Below, piece after piece: positions 1-9,794 of a DNA stretch of 64,000 bases; positions within the stretch are counted from its first letter, which is position 1, and the number at the start of each line of letters is the position of its first letter. Location of the stretch: contig JAITKV010000011.1 in assembly GCA_031278215.1 (NCBI GenBank), positions 58,063-122,062 on the forward strand. The letters run 5' to 3'. This DNA is from Spirochaetaceae bacterium. Lineage in GTDB: Bacteria > Spirochaetota > Spirochaetia > Treponematales > Breznakiellaceae. The notes under the pieces are model-generated. The model did not search any database. It saw only the letters and a list, made by a program, of their open reading frames with translations, and had not been told where the DNA came from. Both the position numbers and the translations under genes were made by a program.

Positions 1-800
1 CTTAGAAGGATCGCCGCCGTATTGTTCCGGCTTACCCCCCCCAGGGGCGCGGCCCGGAGCGTTCCCAGGGACCTGACGGAACCCCCGCCGCAGAGCTTTA
101 TTTCGCCGGTCCTAAGCAGGACCAGCACGCCGGAATCAGCGGCGACCAGCCCCGCCGGCGTTCCTCCGATGTTTTGTTTTTCCGCTTTTCCGAAGGGGCT
201 TAATTCCAGCAGATCCCCGTTTTCCAGGATCGCCGTAATTCCTCCGGTTTTGGAAAGTACCGGGCTGGCGCCGATCCGGTGTTCCAACTCCCTGCTCCAC
301 AGCAAATACCCCGACGCGGTGTAACAGCGGATTAATTCTTCGGTGGTAACAAAGATCCGTCCGTCCCAGCCGACCAGCACCTGCGCGGTGATGGGCCCCG
401 TGGAGATTTGCCACAATTCCCTTCCCGATCTGTTCACCGCAATAAGGGTTCCGTCGGTCCGGCAGATGTAACAGGTTCCCTCCCGGGCCCGGCTTACGTA
501 GGGAACCAGCTTTCCCCGGGCATAGTAATTCCAGAGGGGTTTTCCGTCCAAAGAATAGGCCCTAAGGTGTCCGCCTTCCAGCACCGCCACCACCGTTCCG
601 GCCTGGATCGAGGGGATCCCTATGACGGCCCCGCCGGGGGCCTGCCTCCAGATTGGAACGGCGGGATTACCCTCGTCTTCGGGAAAGATCCCCTCCGCGG
701 TTTCCGCCCCCAGAAACAGGGCGGAAAAAAGAAAGAAAAGCTGCCAGACCGCGGAGAAGATAGGCTGTTTTTTCCTGTAGGGTGCAAACATCATAGACAT
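1..800 (-). CDS. Exported PQQ/WD40-like beta-propeller repeat protein, partial (runs off left edge)
   Basis: Open minus-strand frame read by hand from ATG at 800/794: MMFAPYRKKQPIFSAVWQLFFLFSALFLGAETAEGIFPEDEGNPAVPIWRQAPGGAVIGIPSIQAGTVVAVLEGG...; signal peptide and repeated blade motifs (GTVVAVLEGGHLRAYSLDGKPLW, DGRIFVTTEELIRCYTASGYLLW). Not in ORF track, apparently because no stop lies in the window. Confidence 0.65.
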   Translation of the reverse strand, partial: MSMMFAPYRKKQPIFSAVWQLFFLFSALFLGAETAEGIFPEDEGNPAVPIWRQAPGGAVIGIPSIQAGTVVAVLEGGHLRAYSLDGKPLWNYYARGKLVPYVSRAREGTCYICRTDGTLIAVNRSGRELWQISTGPITAQVLVGWDGRIFVTTEELIRCYTASGYLLWSRELEHRIGASPVLSKTGGITAILENGDLLELSPFGKAEKQNIGGTPAGLVAADSGVLVLLRTGEIKLCGGGSVRSLGTLRAAPLGGVSRNNTAAILL

Positions 801-900
801 TTATTTTCGGATAAGCCCGGATATAGCTTAATTTTACTATACTTAGGGGAAGTTTTACAAACCGCCGGACAGGGGAGGTATGCGCCGCCGGACAGGGGGC

Positions 901-2148
901 CTAGACGCCGCCGGATCGTACAAAAACCACCAGACTTTCAATGTGGGCCGTCTGCGGATAAAAATCGAAAAAGTACAGTTCCTCCGGCTTGTAGGCCCCG
1001 CAGAGTATACGGTAATCCCGGGACAGGGAGGCGGGATCGCAGGACACGTAGGCCAGTACCGGGGGACCCTGGCGGCAAAGCCAGCGGACCACGGAAGGGG
1101 AAAGTCCCTGCCGGGGCGGGTCGGCTACGGCAAAGCTGTAGGACCGGTCCCTTAGGCCGGAGCGGATCCTGCCGCCGGAGCCGCTTTTACCGGGAACCCA
1201 TGCGGTGTCCCGCCGGGGAACATACCGGAACCCTTCCCTCCGGCCCAGGTTTTCTTCCGCCAGCCTAAGGGCCCGGCGGTTTTCTTCCAGCAAATCCGCC
1301 CCTCCGGGGAACAGGTTTTCCAGAAATACGGTAAAGGTTCCCACCCCCGCGTACAGATCCGCCATCGCCGGCGGATCCTCCCGGTGCCGGGAACCCCCGG
1401 AGGGGTCCGCCGGGGCCGCGGCCTTTTCCGCGATCCCGGCAAGGGGAGGGATCAGCGCTTCCAAAGCCCCGGCGTTGCTTTGGAAAAAACAGGAGGCGTC
1501 CAGGAGGATCTTCCGGTCCAGTACGGATACGGCCCCCCGGGAAGGAACCGGACCGGGAATGCCGGTTCCTTCTTCGGCCAAGAGGACCGTTCCCCGGCCG
1601 TAGAGGGTAAACCGGTCCTTTCCCGGAGGCGGCCGCAGATCCTTCAACAGGGGGCGAAGGACCGGATCGGCGATGGGGCAGTCTTCCACGGGGACCGGGG
1701 CGTGACTTTTCCGGGCCTTGAACCCGCACCGGGGACCCCGGTTGGCCCTGATCGCGTGGAGGGAAAGGCGGTTCCGGTATTCCCAGGGTTTGGAAGGAAC
1801 CGTAACAAGGGGCGGAAGCGTTTGCGCGGCCCCGGTGCGGGAAAGGATGCCGGAAAGGATCTCCCCCTTGGCCTGCAGCTGGGCCTCATAAGACAGATGC
1901 TGGAGGGAACAGCCTCCGCAGCGGCCGTAGAGGGAGCAGCGGGGTTCCACCCGCAGGGGCGAAGCTTCTTCCAGGCCGGCGATTTCTGCCCGGGCCCAGC
2001 TTCCGTGGTCCTCGGTAATTCGGCCCCGGACCAGGTCTCCCGGCGCCGAAAGGGGGATAAAGACCTTTTTCCCCCCGTGAAGGGCCAGTCCTTCGCCGCC
2101 GGGAAGGATTTTTTCCACCGGGGATAAAAAAGTATCGCCTATTGCCAT
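901..2148 (-). CDS. 23S rRNA (uracil-5-)-methyltransferase, RlmD/TrmA (RumA) family
   Basis: Fe-S Cys motif CSLYGRCGGCSLQH, C-terminal YVSCDPASLSRDYRIL catalytic motif, N-terminal TRAM-like segment. Confidence 0.85.
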   Translation of the reverse strand: MAIGDTFLSPVEKILPGGEGLALHGGKKVFIPLSAPGDLVRGRITEDHGSWARAEIAGLEEASPLRVEPRCSLYGRCGGCSLQHLSYEAQLQAKGEILSGILSRTGAAQTLPPLVTVPSKPWEYRNRLSLHAIRANRGPRCGFKARKSHAPVPVEDCPIADPVLRPLLKDLRPPPGKDRFTLYGRGTVLLAEEGTGIPGPVPSRGAVSVLDRKILLDASCFFQSNAGALEALIPPLAGIAEKAAAPADPSGGSRHREDPPAMADLYAGVGTFTVFLENLFPGGADLLEENRRALRLAEENLGRREGFRYVPRRDTAWVPGKSGSGGRIRSGLRDRSYSFAVADPPRQGLSPSVVRWLCRQGPPVLAYVSCDPASLSRDYRILCGAYKPEELYFFDFYPQTAHIESLVVFVRSGGV

Positions 2149-3146
2149 GTGGAGTGAACTGTATCATAATGGGTCCTATGATTGAAACCACCAGTTGGAT
2201 CCCCTGTGATGACGGCGCCAGGCTTTTTATACGGCGCTGGAGCCCCGGTTCCGGCACCCCCAAGGCCCTTGTGCATGCCGTGCATGGCATGACGGAACAT
2301 TCTGCCCGTTACCGGTTCCTGGCGGAAAAACTCTGCGGGGCGGGCATTGAACTGTGGGCGGCGGACATGCGGGGCCACGGAAAGACCGCGGATCCCGCGG
2401 TGAACGATCCCGCCAGGGGGGGGCTTCTGGGTCATACCGCGGACCGGGACGGCTTTTTCCGGGTGGTGGCGGATATCGGCATTATTAACAGGCATATTGC
2501 CGCCTCCACCGGGGAAACATACGGAAAACTTCCCCTGTTTCTTATGGGTCATTCCTGGGGATCCTTTTTGGCCCAGGGCTATATTGAAAGCCCGGACGCT
2601 TCCACGGTCCTGCGGGGCTGCATCCTCTCCGGCACCCGGGGGCCGGGGAGCGGATCCATAGCCCTTGGCGTTCCCCTGCTGGCCCTGCTGGCCCTGCTAA
2701 GGGGTAAACGGCGGGATTCCGCAGCGGCCCGGGTCTTGTCAGTAGGACTTTACAACAGGACCTTTAAGCCGAACCGGACCCCCTTTGACTGGCTTTCCCG
2801 GGACGAAAAGGCGGTGGACGAGTTCATGGCGGATCCGCTTTGCGGCAGGCCCTGTTCCTCCGGATTTTACCGTGATATGATACGGGGACTGGCGGCGATA
2901 CACCGGAAGAAGGCTATTGCCCGGATTAACAGGGCCTTGAAGGTCTATATTTTTTGCGGCAGCGCCGATCCGGCCGGCGAGATGGGGCTTAGCCCCGCCA
3001 GGCTGGTAAAGGCATACCGGGGGGCGGGCATAGAGGATTTGGAATTTGTACTTTATCCGGAAGCCCGGCACGAGCCTTTACATGAAATCAACCGGGAAGA
3101 GGTTGTGGACGCGCTTCTGAATTGGCTGGAACGGTGCCTTCCCTAG
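2142..3146 (+). CDS. Alpha/beta hydrolase (serine aminopeptidase S33 / monoacylglycerol lipase-like)
   Basis: GHSWGSFLAQ nucleophile elbow, HAVHGMTEHSARY, ADMRGHGKT; alternative in-frame start at 2178. Confidence 0.85.
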   Translation: MPCGVNCIIMGPMIETTSWIPCDDGARLFIRRWSPGSGTPKALVHAVHGMTEHSARYRFLAEKLCGAGIELWAADMRGHGKTADPAVNDPARGGLLGHTADRDGFFRVVADIGIINRHIAASTGETYGKLPLFLMGHSWGSFLAQGYIESPDASTVLRGCILSGTRGPGSGSIALGVPLLALLALLRGKRRDSAAARVLSVGLYNRTFKPNRTPFDWLSRDEKAVDEFMADPLCGRPCSSGFYRDMIRGLAAIHRKKAIARINRALKVYIFCGSADPAGEMGLSPARLVKAYRGAGIEDLEFVLYPEARHEPLHEINREEVVDALLNWLERCLP

Positions 3147-3300
3147 GCGCCTGTGGCACTTATAGGTTTTTGCGCCGCTTGGCGCCGCTTGGCGCCGCAA
3201 AACCTCGATAAATGGGCGCCTGCGAGTTTGCAGGGTAAAAATCGCCTGACCGGCGGTTTTTTAGGGTTTTATGTACGCAGTGCGGCAGACTCCCAGGGCC
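3144..3300. repeat. Composite intergenic repeat element between hydrolase and pcnB
   Basis: Left part TAGGCGCCTGTGGCACTTATAGGTTTTTGCGCC matches 49904-49936; right part GGGTAAAAATCGCCTGACCGGCGGTTTTTTAGGGTTTTATG matches 18245-18306; internal AGGTTTTTGCGCCGC/GGCGCCGCAAAACCT inverted repeat. Confidence 0.65.
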
Positions 3301-3325
3301 CATACTACAGTTTGCAGGAAAAAGA

Positions 3326-4549
3326 TTGCGGATCCGGTACGGAAAAGAGCAGAACGGAAAACTCATACGAAAGGCCGTGGTGTACACGCGGGATGAACAC
3401 AGGATCGATTTTACCGGAGTAGACCGGGATGCGGTGTTTATTACCAGCCGCCTGGGGGCCAACGGGTACGAGAGTTACATTGTGGGCGGCGCGGTCCGGG
3501 ATCTGATCCTGGGAAAAAGACCCAAAGATTTTGACATTGTTACCGGGGCAACTCCGGCGCAGATTAAGCGGATCTTTCGCAATTCCCGGATCATAGGCCG
3601 GCGGTTCCGGCTGGTCCATGTTTTTTTTGGCCCCAAAATATTTGAGGTTTCCACCTTCCGGTCCCTTAAGGACGGCCATACCAGCAATACCTATGGAACC
3701 ATAGAAGAGGATGTCCAGCGCAGGGATTTTTCGTTCAACGCCCTCTTTTACGATCCCGGCAAACAGGTGGTGGTGGACTATGTGAACGGAATGGCGGATA
3801 TCAAAAAACGGATCCTGCGGCCCATTATTCCCGTGGAACTTATTTTTAAGGACGATCCGGTGCGGATGATCCGGGCCGTAAAATACGCCGCCGCCGGCGG
3901 TTTTAAAATTCCCTGGCTTTTGCAGCGGCGGATAAAAAAAGAAGCCCCCCTGCTAAAAGAGATTTCCGCTTCCCGGCTTACGGAGGAGCTTAGTAAAATT
4001 ATCCGTTCACCCTATGCGGCGCGGATAGTGGAAGCCCTGGAAGATGCGGGGCTTTACGGGTATCTTCAAAAGGAAGCTTCGGCCCTGTTAAAAACCGACG
4101 CCGGCTTTCGCAGCAAGTACTTTCGCAGTTTGGCGGATAGTTCCGGCGAACCGGGGGAAGGAAAGGCCCTGGCGGCCTTGATCCAGGATTATCTGGAATT
4201 AAAGACTCCCTGGCAGGAGCTAAAGCAGTGGGAAGATTACCAGGCCGTGTTTTTTGACGCCCGGCGCTTTCTCCTTCCCATGAATCCCCCCCGGCTTGAA
4301 CTGGACAGATCGATCCGCCGTATCTTTGCGGCCCACGGAATTGAATTAAAAAAGAAGGCCCTCTTTGAACGGGATCGCCGGACCGGGGAAGGGTCAAGAC
4401 GTTCCAGGGGTAAAGAAGGATCCCCCGTAAAAGAACAGGCTCCCCCGGCGGCGGCGCCTGCCGGGCAGGCGGGGGTCCCCGGGCAGGCGGGGACCCGGCC
4501 CCTTCGCCGCCGCAGACGGCAAAAAAGTCCGGCCCCCCGGGGGCTGTAA
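3326..4549 (+). CDS. pcnB: Poly(A) polymerase / CCA-adding-type nucleotidyltransferase
   Basis: GGAVRDLILGKRPKDFDIVTGATPAQIKRIFRNSRIIGRRFRLVHV signature; basic low-complexity C-terminus. Confidence 0.85.
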   Translation: MRIRYGKEQNGKLIRKAVVYTRDEHRIDFTGVDRDAVFITSRLGANGYESYIVGGAVRDLILGKRPKDFDIVTGATPAQIKRIFRNSRIIGRRFRLVHVFFGPKIFEVSTFRSLKDGHTSNTYGTIEEDVQRRDFSFNALFYDPGKQVVVDYVNGMADIKKRILRPIIPVELIFKDDPVRMIRAVKYAAAGGFKIPWLLQRRIKKEAPLLKEISASRLTEELSKIIRSPYAARIVEALEDAGLYGYLQKEASALLKTDAGFRSKYFRSLADSSGEPGEGKALAALIQDYLELKTPWQELKQWEDYQAVFFDARRFLLPMNPPRLELDRSIRRIFAAHGIELKKKALFERDRRTGEGSRRSRGKEGSPVKEQAPPAAAPAGQAGVPGQAGTRPLRRRRRQKSPAPRGL

Positions 4550-4585
4550 GGGCCGGGGGCGGAGGCTCCGCCGGGGGCGGAGGGC

Positions 4586-5767
4586 TTATTCCAGTTTCTT
4601 AACCAGTTCCTCCACCCGGGTCCTGTATTTGGAAGGATCCGCGGAGGAAGCCTCTTCCAGGTATGCCAGGGCCTCTGTTTTTTTGCCCGACGCCAGGGCG
4701 TTTATGCCCCGGGCATATTGGATCAGGGCCCGCTCGGCGCCGTAGTCCAGGGCTGTTTTGTAGAATGCTTCGGCCTCCACATACCGGGCTTCTTCATAGG
4801 CTAAAAGACCCAGATAGTAAGGGGGCGCATAATGGCCCGGTTTAAGGGCCGCGGCCCGCCGAAACAGGGCCCCCGCGGCGGAAAAATCCTTGGCCCCGTA
4901 GGCCCTTTGTCCTTCCTCCACCAGTTCGGTAAAGGTCTTTTTGGCCGCCACATATACGGCATAATCCCTGCTTAGGTCCCGCAGGGGGGTAAAGAGTACG
5001 ATCCGGTCGTAGACCGCCCGGGCGTTTTCTTCCGCCGAGGCGGCGGGGGAAAGGACCATAAAGAGGTCCGTCAAGGTTCTAAAGTAGTTTCCCCCCCCGG
5101 GGGTGTTTTCCGCCGCCGGAGGAGGCGGAACGGCGGATCCGTTATCCACAAAAAAAGACACCAGGGACCACGCCAGGGCCTGAAAGTTGGGGGGAGCGCC
5201 GTTTGTATCCGCCCGCAGTATAAGCTCCGGGCTTGCGGAGGCCCCGGCCTGCCGGACCGTTTCCAGCCAGCTTAGGTTTTCTTCGTAATTTAGGGCGCCC
5301 TTTTCCCGGTCGTAGATAAGGGTGCTAAAATAGACCGCAAAACCCTCCCGTATCCAGGCCGGGGGCTGGGGTATAAAGGCCCGTAAAAACTGGATAAAAG
5401 CCTGGTGGGGAAGGATCTTTTCTTCTTCCGGGCTTCCCCGGAGTACGACCAGTTCCCTGCTGGCCGGCGTATTGTAGTGAAGGTATACGGCGCCGGGGCG
5501 GGAGCTTCCCAGCTTGGAACTAACATAGGCGTCGTACTCGCTTTTTTCGGTAAAGAGGCGGATCCGCAGCAGCCCGGAGAGCCCCGCGGGGTTAAAGCGG
5601 AAGATCCTGTTGTATGTGTCAAAGCGCTGTTCCATCTGGTTTGCGTAAATTGCTCCGTCGGCGCTTCCGGGAGGAACGATAACCTCGTAATGGGTGGATC
5701 GAAACTGGGCGGGAAGCAGGGCCCCCAGGCCCAGGATCAGGGAAATGCCTAAAAAAAACTTTTTCAT
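4586..5767 (-). CDS. Exported TPR protein with peptidase-MA-like N-terminal region
   Basis: Signal peptide MKKFFLGISLILGLGALLPAQ; TPR pattern AGALFRRAAALKPGHYAPPYYLGLLAYEEARYVEAEAFYKTALDYG. Confidence 0.65.
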   Translation of the reverse strand: MKKFFLGISLILGLGALLPAQFRSTHYEVIVPPGSADGAIYANQMEQRFDTYNRIFRFNPAGLSGLLRIRLFTEKSEYDAYVSSKLGSSRPGAVYLHYNTPASRELVVLRGSPEEEKILPHQAFIQFLRAFIPQPPAWIREGFAVYFSTLIYDREKGALNYEENLSWLETVRQAGASASPELILRADTNGAPPNFQALAWSLVSFFVDNGSAVPPPPAAENTPGGGNYFRTLTDLFMVLSPAASAEENARAVYDRIVLFTPLRDLSRDYAVYVAAKKTFTELVEEGQRAYGAKDFSAAGALFRRAAALKPGHYAPPYYLGLLAYEEARYVEAEAFYKTALDYGAERALIQYARGINALASGKKTEALAYLEEASSADPSKYRTRVEELVKKLE

Positions 5768-5810
5768 GGTACGCTCCGTTTAATGATTTCCGGCGTTCTG
5801 TAAATACCCC

Positions 5811-6686
5811 TTACAAGGCCTGGGAATATTCCTGCCGGATCTTGTCAATGATAATGTTCACCTCTTCTATGAGTATTCCCGTATACCGTTCAATGTTGTC
5901 AATAATGTACTGCTGCAGGGTATGGATGTTGCCTCCCAGCTGGATTCCGTAGGGTACGTCTATGGTAATTACCAGCCGGTACCCCGCGTCGTCATCCTTG
6001 ACGGATATTTTCTTGATAACAATATCCTCATCATATTCGTCTACACAGTGAATAACCATCTGTGAAAGGGCCGCTTCGGAAATAATTACCTTGCCCCGTT
6101 TGGAATATTCGGGCCTGACCACGGACTTTTCGTGGACCTGGGGGGTGGAGCCCAGGGTTTCCGGCAGCCGGCGGCGGCGGAATATCCGGATCGCGTCGTA
6201 AAATATCTGGGGGTAGGTTCGTTTAACTTCGATGGAAGGAACGGGGATTACATGCTTGCCCTCGATTTTTCTGGTCCGTATGGCCCGTTCGATTTCTTCC
6301 TGACTGGCAATATCCCGGATGTGGATAATCCGGACCGGGGGGGGCAGTTCCAGCCGGGATGCAATTTTATAAACCATCTTTTCGGAAGTTCCCAGCAGCA
6401 GGATCTTTTTAAATTTTTTTTCGTGCAGCGTCCGGGCCATTTCGATCCGGCTTTCTTTATCGTCAAAAAGGGCCACCTTAACCGCGGCCATAAAGGTTTT
6501 TTCTTTTTTTGCCGAGTGTCCCGCGAGGATCCGGTTGTCCCGGATAAGCAGCCCGTCGTCTATGATATAGTCAATGCCGTATTTTTGGGCCACCAGTTTT
6601 GCCCGGAAACTTTTGCCGGTGCCGCTTTCGCCGATAAGCGCGTAGGTTTTTATTCTTCGCAGGGAAAACAAGAACTCCCGAAACAT
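5811..6686 (-). CDS. P-loop ATP-binding protein with C-terminal Asp23/Gls24-like domain
   Basis: Walker A GESGTGKS; C-terminal GKVIISEAALSQMVIHCV...GIQLGGNIHTLQQYIIDNIERYTGILIEEVNIIIDKI resembles the Asp23 (DUF322) family. Confidence 0.65.
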   Translation of the reverse strand: MFREFLFSLRRIKTYALIGESGTGKSFRAKLVAQKYGIDYIIDDGLLIRDNRILAGHSAKKEKTFMAAVKVALFDDKESRIEMARTLHEKKFKKILLLGTSEKMVYKIASRLELPPPVRIIHIRDIASQEEIERAIRTRKIEGKHVIPVPSIEVKRTYPQIFYDAIRIFRRRRLPETLGSTPQVHEKSVVRPEYSKRGKVIISEAALSQMVIHCVDEYDEDIVIKKISVKDDDAGYRLVITIDVPYGIQLGGNIHTLQQYIIDNIERYTGILIEEVNIIIDKIRQEYSQAL

Positions 6687-6771
6687 ATTACATAAAAGTA
6701 TACTGTATTGAAGAAAATCTTACCACATGGCGGATCCAAAACCCGCCGGCCGCCCCGCGGGCAAAAGGCGC

Positions 6772-7848
6772 CTAAAGGCCGAACAGTTCCCGCACCGCGC
6801 TGGAAAAAGCTTCCGGCGGGGGGGCCCGGAAAAACAGGCCCTGCGCCGGGGGATCCCCGGGCGCCCCCGGTATTTCCAGTTCCGCGGCATGAAGAAAAAA
6901 TCCCCCCGGCCCCCGGCGGCCGGGGAAGGGGCCCCCGCCGTATTTACGGTCCCCGGCAAGGGGGTGTCCGTGATGCGCCGCCTGGGCGCGGATCTGGTGG
7001 GTCCGGCCTGTGTCGATCCCGATCTCCGCCAGGGTGTAGAACGCGCCGTCCTTGGCGGCCCTGGCTATGGGAGAAACCCTGGTCCGGGCCCGCCGGCCCC
7101 TGTCCGGTCCCGGGGGCCGTTTTCCCGGGGGGCCGGCAACGCGGGTTTTTTGTTCCCCCCCGGCGCGGTACAACTCTTCTTCCCATACCGCGGCTTTTGT
7201 AAGGCTTCCTTCCAGGATCCCCAGGTACCGCTTGCGGATCTTTCCTTCCCGCAGGAGGGCGCTAAAATACCGGGCCCCGGCCAGGGTGGTGGAAAACACA
7301 ACAATTCCGCTGGTGGGTTTATCCAGCCGGTGAAGGGGGCCGGGCGTAAAAGAAAGGGACGGCGGAAGCCGCCCCGCCAGGTACCGCCGTACCCCTTGTT
7401 CCAGGGTGTCCTCCCCTCCGGGCGCGGGACCCCGCGGGCCTCCGCCGTGGACCGCCAGGCCGGGGGCCTTGTTGACGACCAGAAGCCCCGCGCCTTCCCA
7501 GAGTATGTCCGGAAGGTCCCGGCCCGCCGACCACGGCGCCGCCGGCCGCGGCGCCGCCGGCCACGGCGCCGCCGGCCACGGCGCCGCCGGGTCCCGGGTT
7601 CCGGGGTTTTCCCCCGGTCCGGGAATGAAGGGGGAAGGCCGGGGCCTTCCGGCCCCCGCGGATTCCGGTACGGTGATCCGGGCCCCCGCGGGGATCCGGT
7701 CCCTTCCCCGGCCGGGGCGGCCGTCTACGAGCACCAGCCCCCGGCGTAACAGCCTGTGGAGGGCGGAAAGGGGCATGGACGGAAGGGCTTTGCGGAGGAT
7801 CCGGTCAAGGCGGCGGCCGTCGTCGTCTTCCCGGGCGCGGAGGGTCAT
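6772..7848 (-). CDS. Pseudouridine synthase, RluA/RluD family (S4 domain N-terminal)
   Basis: HRLDKPTSGIVVFS motif, S4-like RLDRILRKALPSMPLSALHRLLRRGLVLVDG, GRTHQIRAQAAHHGHPLAGDRKYG. Confidence 0.88.
   Translation of the reverse strand: MTLRAREDDDGRRLDRILRKALPSMPLSALHRLLRRGLVLVDGRPGRGRDRIPAGARITVPESAGAGRPRPSPFIPGPGENPGTRDPAAPWPAAPWPAAPRPAAPWSAGRDLPDILWEGAGLLVVNKAPGLAVHGGGPRGPAPGGEDTLEQGVRRYLAGRLPPSLSFTPGPLHRLDKPTSGIVVFSTTLAGARYFSALLREGKIRKRYLGILEGSLTKAAVWEEELYRAGGEQKTRVAGPPGKRPPGPDRGRRARTRVSPIARAAKDGAFYTLAEIGIDTGRTHQIRAQAAHHGHPLAGDRKYGGGPFPGRRGPGGFFLHAAELEIPGAPGDPPAQGLFFRAPPPEAFSSAVRELFGL
7528..7592. repeat. In-frame 15-bp tandem repeat in rluD-like gene (PAAPW units)
   Basis: Minus strand GGCGGCGCCGTGGCC repeated about 4 times. 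Confidence 0.85.
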
Positions 7849-7905
7849 GATTTACTGTACAAGAGTGAAACTTTTGGGTAAAGTAGTGGAGGGTCCTGGC
7901 CGAAT

Positions 7906-8376
7906 TTGGCAGGGGAGGCGGTTACGCGTTTTTTTGAAAATCCTATTTTTTTACCCTCTATTTCAAGTTTACTGCTGGCCCAGCTTATTAAGACCATTAT
8001 TTACCTGCTGCGGACAAAACGGAAAAATTTTAAAGACACCCTGGAAACCCTTATCTGGCGTACCGGGGGAATGCCTTCAAGCCATTCCGCCCTGGTAAGC
8101 TCCATGGCCCTGTCGGTGGCCTTTTCCGAAGGGGTGGATACGGCCCTGTTCATAGTTACCCTTATGCTAACCTTTATCGTAATCCGTGATTCCCTGGGGG
8201 TCCGCCGTTCCGCGGGAAACCAGGCCCGGGTTCTTAACTGGCTGGGCCGGAATATTTCCGAGAAGCTTGCATTGGAGTACCGCCCCGTTAAAGAGGTGAA
8301 CGGTCATTCCCCCCTTGAAGTAGTGGTGGGGTCTTTGTTAGGGCTCTTTATTGCCGCGGCCTTCCATTTTCTGTAG
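7906..8376 (+). CDS. Divergent PAP2 family protein (DUF212)
   Basis: GGMPSSHSALVSSMALSVAF...VIRDSLGVRRSAGNQARVLN; likely TTG start. Confidence 0.8.
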   Translation: MAGEAVTRFFENPIFLPSISSLLLAQLIKTIIYLLRTKRKNFKDTLETLIWRTGGMPSSHSALVSSMALSVAFSEGVDTALFIVTLMLTFIVIRDSLGVRRSAGNQARVLNWLGRNISEKLALEYRPVKEVNGHSPLEVVVGSLLGLFIAAAFHFL

Positions 8377-8485
8377 GGGGTCCCTGTTCCCCGCGGGAAG
8401 GATCCGGAAGCCGCGATTTTAAATGTTTCTTACCCCTTTACCCCTATAGTAAAAAAAAAAGAACCATAGTATAAAGAAAAAATTA

Positions 8486-9790
8486 ATGAGGGTGCATTCA
8501 TTTTCCCGGGGGGGCATTCACTTTGCCGATTCGACGGTTCCTCCCCGGGATTCCAGTATTACCGCTTTCCTTCCCGGCCTTTCGGTGATTCCCCTGGTCC
8601 AGCATACCGGAAGCAAGGCTAATCCCGTCGTTTCGGTGGGAAGCCGGGTCAGCGAAGGCATGCTTATTGGCCGGGGCCAGGGCTTGGGGTCCGCCAATAT
8701 CCATGCCACCGTGCCGGGCCGGGTGGTTAGGACCGTTTCCTGGAAGATGGCCGAAGGAATTACCAACGACGCGCTGGTTATAAAACTGGAAGGCAGTTTT
8801 GAAAAACTGGGACGCCGGGAAGAGATCTTTCCCTGGCAAGGGCTGCCGGCCTTTGAACTACAGCGGATCATTGCCGAATACGGCATTGTAGAAATGGAGG
8901 GCTCCGGCCGGCCGGTGTCGGATATGTTGTACGCCCTCCGGTCTTCCCGAACCCCGGTAACGCTGGTGGTCCGCTGCGTTTTTGACGATCCCTGGCTGGC
9001 CGCGGATTATGTGCTGCTTCGGGAACGGCTGGAAGCGGTGGCCGAAGGAAGCCGCATCGCCGCCCGGGCCGGCCGGATGGACCGTATTGTGCTGGTTTTT
9101 TCCCGGGACGAAAAAGATCTGGGGCGCCTGCTTATGGACGCCATGACCAAGGCGGAACTTCCCGTTTCCCTGGCCCTGGTGGGGGCCCGGTATCCCCAGC
9201 GGAACCGCCGGGAACTGGAATTGGTGCTGGAACGTTTTGCCCAGGAAGAGGGGATAGAGCTGGGAACGATTCTGGCCTTGGGTCCCGCCACCCTGGCGGC
9301 GATCCACGATGCGGTAAAGCTAAAAAAAACCATCCTGGACCGGTATGTGGCGGTGGGGGGATCGGCCATTAAAAAACCCCAGGTGATGAAGGTGCGGATA
9401 GGCACCAGAATCGGGGAGATCTTTGCCGAATGCGGCGGCTTTATTGACACGCCCCGCCGCATAGGTTCCGGCTCCCCCCTGCTGGGCCGTACGGTGGTGG
9501 ATCTGGACGAACCGGTGATTAAAACCAGTTTTGCTATTTTTGCAATCCTTCCCGGACAAATAGGCGGTTCTGTCCGGAGTAAGTGTATCGGCTGCGGAGA
9601 ATGCCGGATCGTATGCCCCCTGGGGCTGGACCCGGAGGCGCTCTACAAGTACATGAACGGATCGGACCACCGGGATGTACATTTTGGCCGGGCCGCGGAA
9701 TGTCACGGCTGCGGCTGCTGTGAAGCGGTCTGTCCGTCCCGGCTGCCCCTTTCAACTACTATTATCCGGTCCGCATTAAAGGGTAATTAG
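8486..9790 (+). CDS. rnfC: Rnf electron transport complex subunit C-like
   Basis: Two ferredoxin motifs CIGCGECRIVCP and CHGCGCCEAVCP; RnfC N-terminal barrel PLVQHTGSKANPVVSVGSRVSEGMLIG; located at head of rnfCDGEA. Confidence 0.85.
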   Translation: MRVHSFSRGGIHFADSTVPPRDSSITAFLPGLSVIPLVQHTGSKANPVVSVGSRVSEGMLIGRGQGLGSANIHATVPGRVVRTVSWKMAEGITNDALVIKLEGSFEKLGRREEIFPWQGLPAFELQRIIAEYGIVEMEGSGRPVSDMLYALRSSRTPVTLVVRCVFDDPWLAADYVLLRERLEAVAEGSRIAARAGRMDRIVLVFSRDEKDLGRLLMDAMTKAELPVSLALVGARYPQRNRRELELVLERFAQEEGIELGTILALGPATLAAIHDAVKLKKTILDRYVAVGGSAIKKPQVMKVRIGTRIGEIFAECGGFIDTPRRIGSGSPLLGRTVVDLDEPVIKTSFAIFAILPGQIGGSVRSKCIGCGECRIVCPLGLDPEALYKYMNGSDHRDVHFGRAAECHGCGCCEAVCPSRLPLSTTIIRSALKGN

Positions 9791-9794
9791 GATT

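Noticed and set aside
408-2127. Long plus-strand ORFs (408..1268, 1205..1603, 1384..2127) opposite the RlmD-type gene
   Set aside because: Low-complexity P/G/R-rich translations with no family motifs, antisense to a clear methyltransferase; high-GC frame artefacts.
3144-3200. Sigma-54 promoter (TGGCAC...TTTGC) near 3150 and 49908
   Set aside because: GG-to-GC spacing does not match the -24/-12 requirement; sequence is part of the intergenic repeat family.
6727-8098. Plus-strand ORFs 6727..7749 and 7406..8098
   Set aside because: Antisense to the RluD-like gene, compositionally biased, no recognisable domains.
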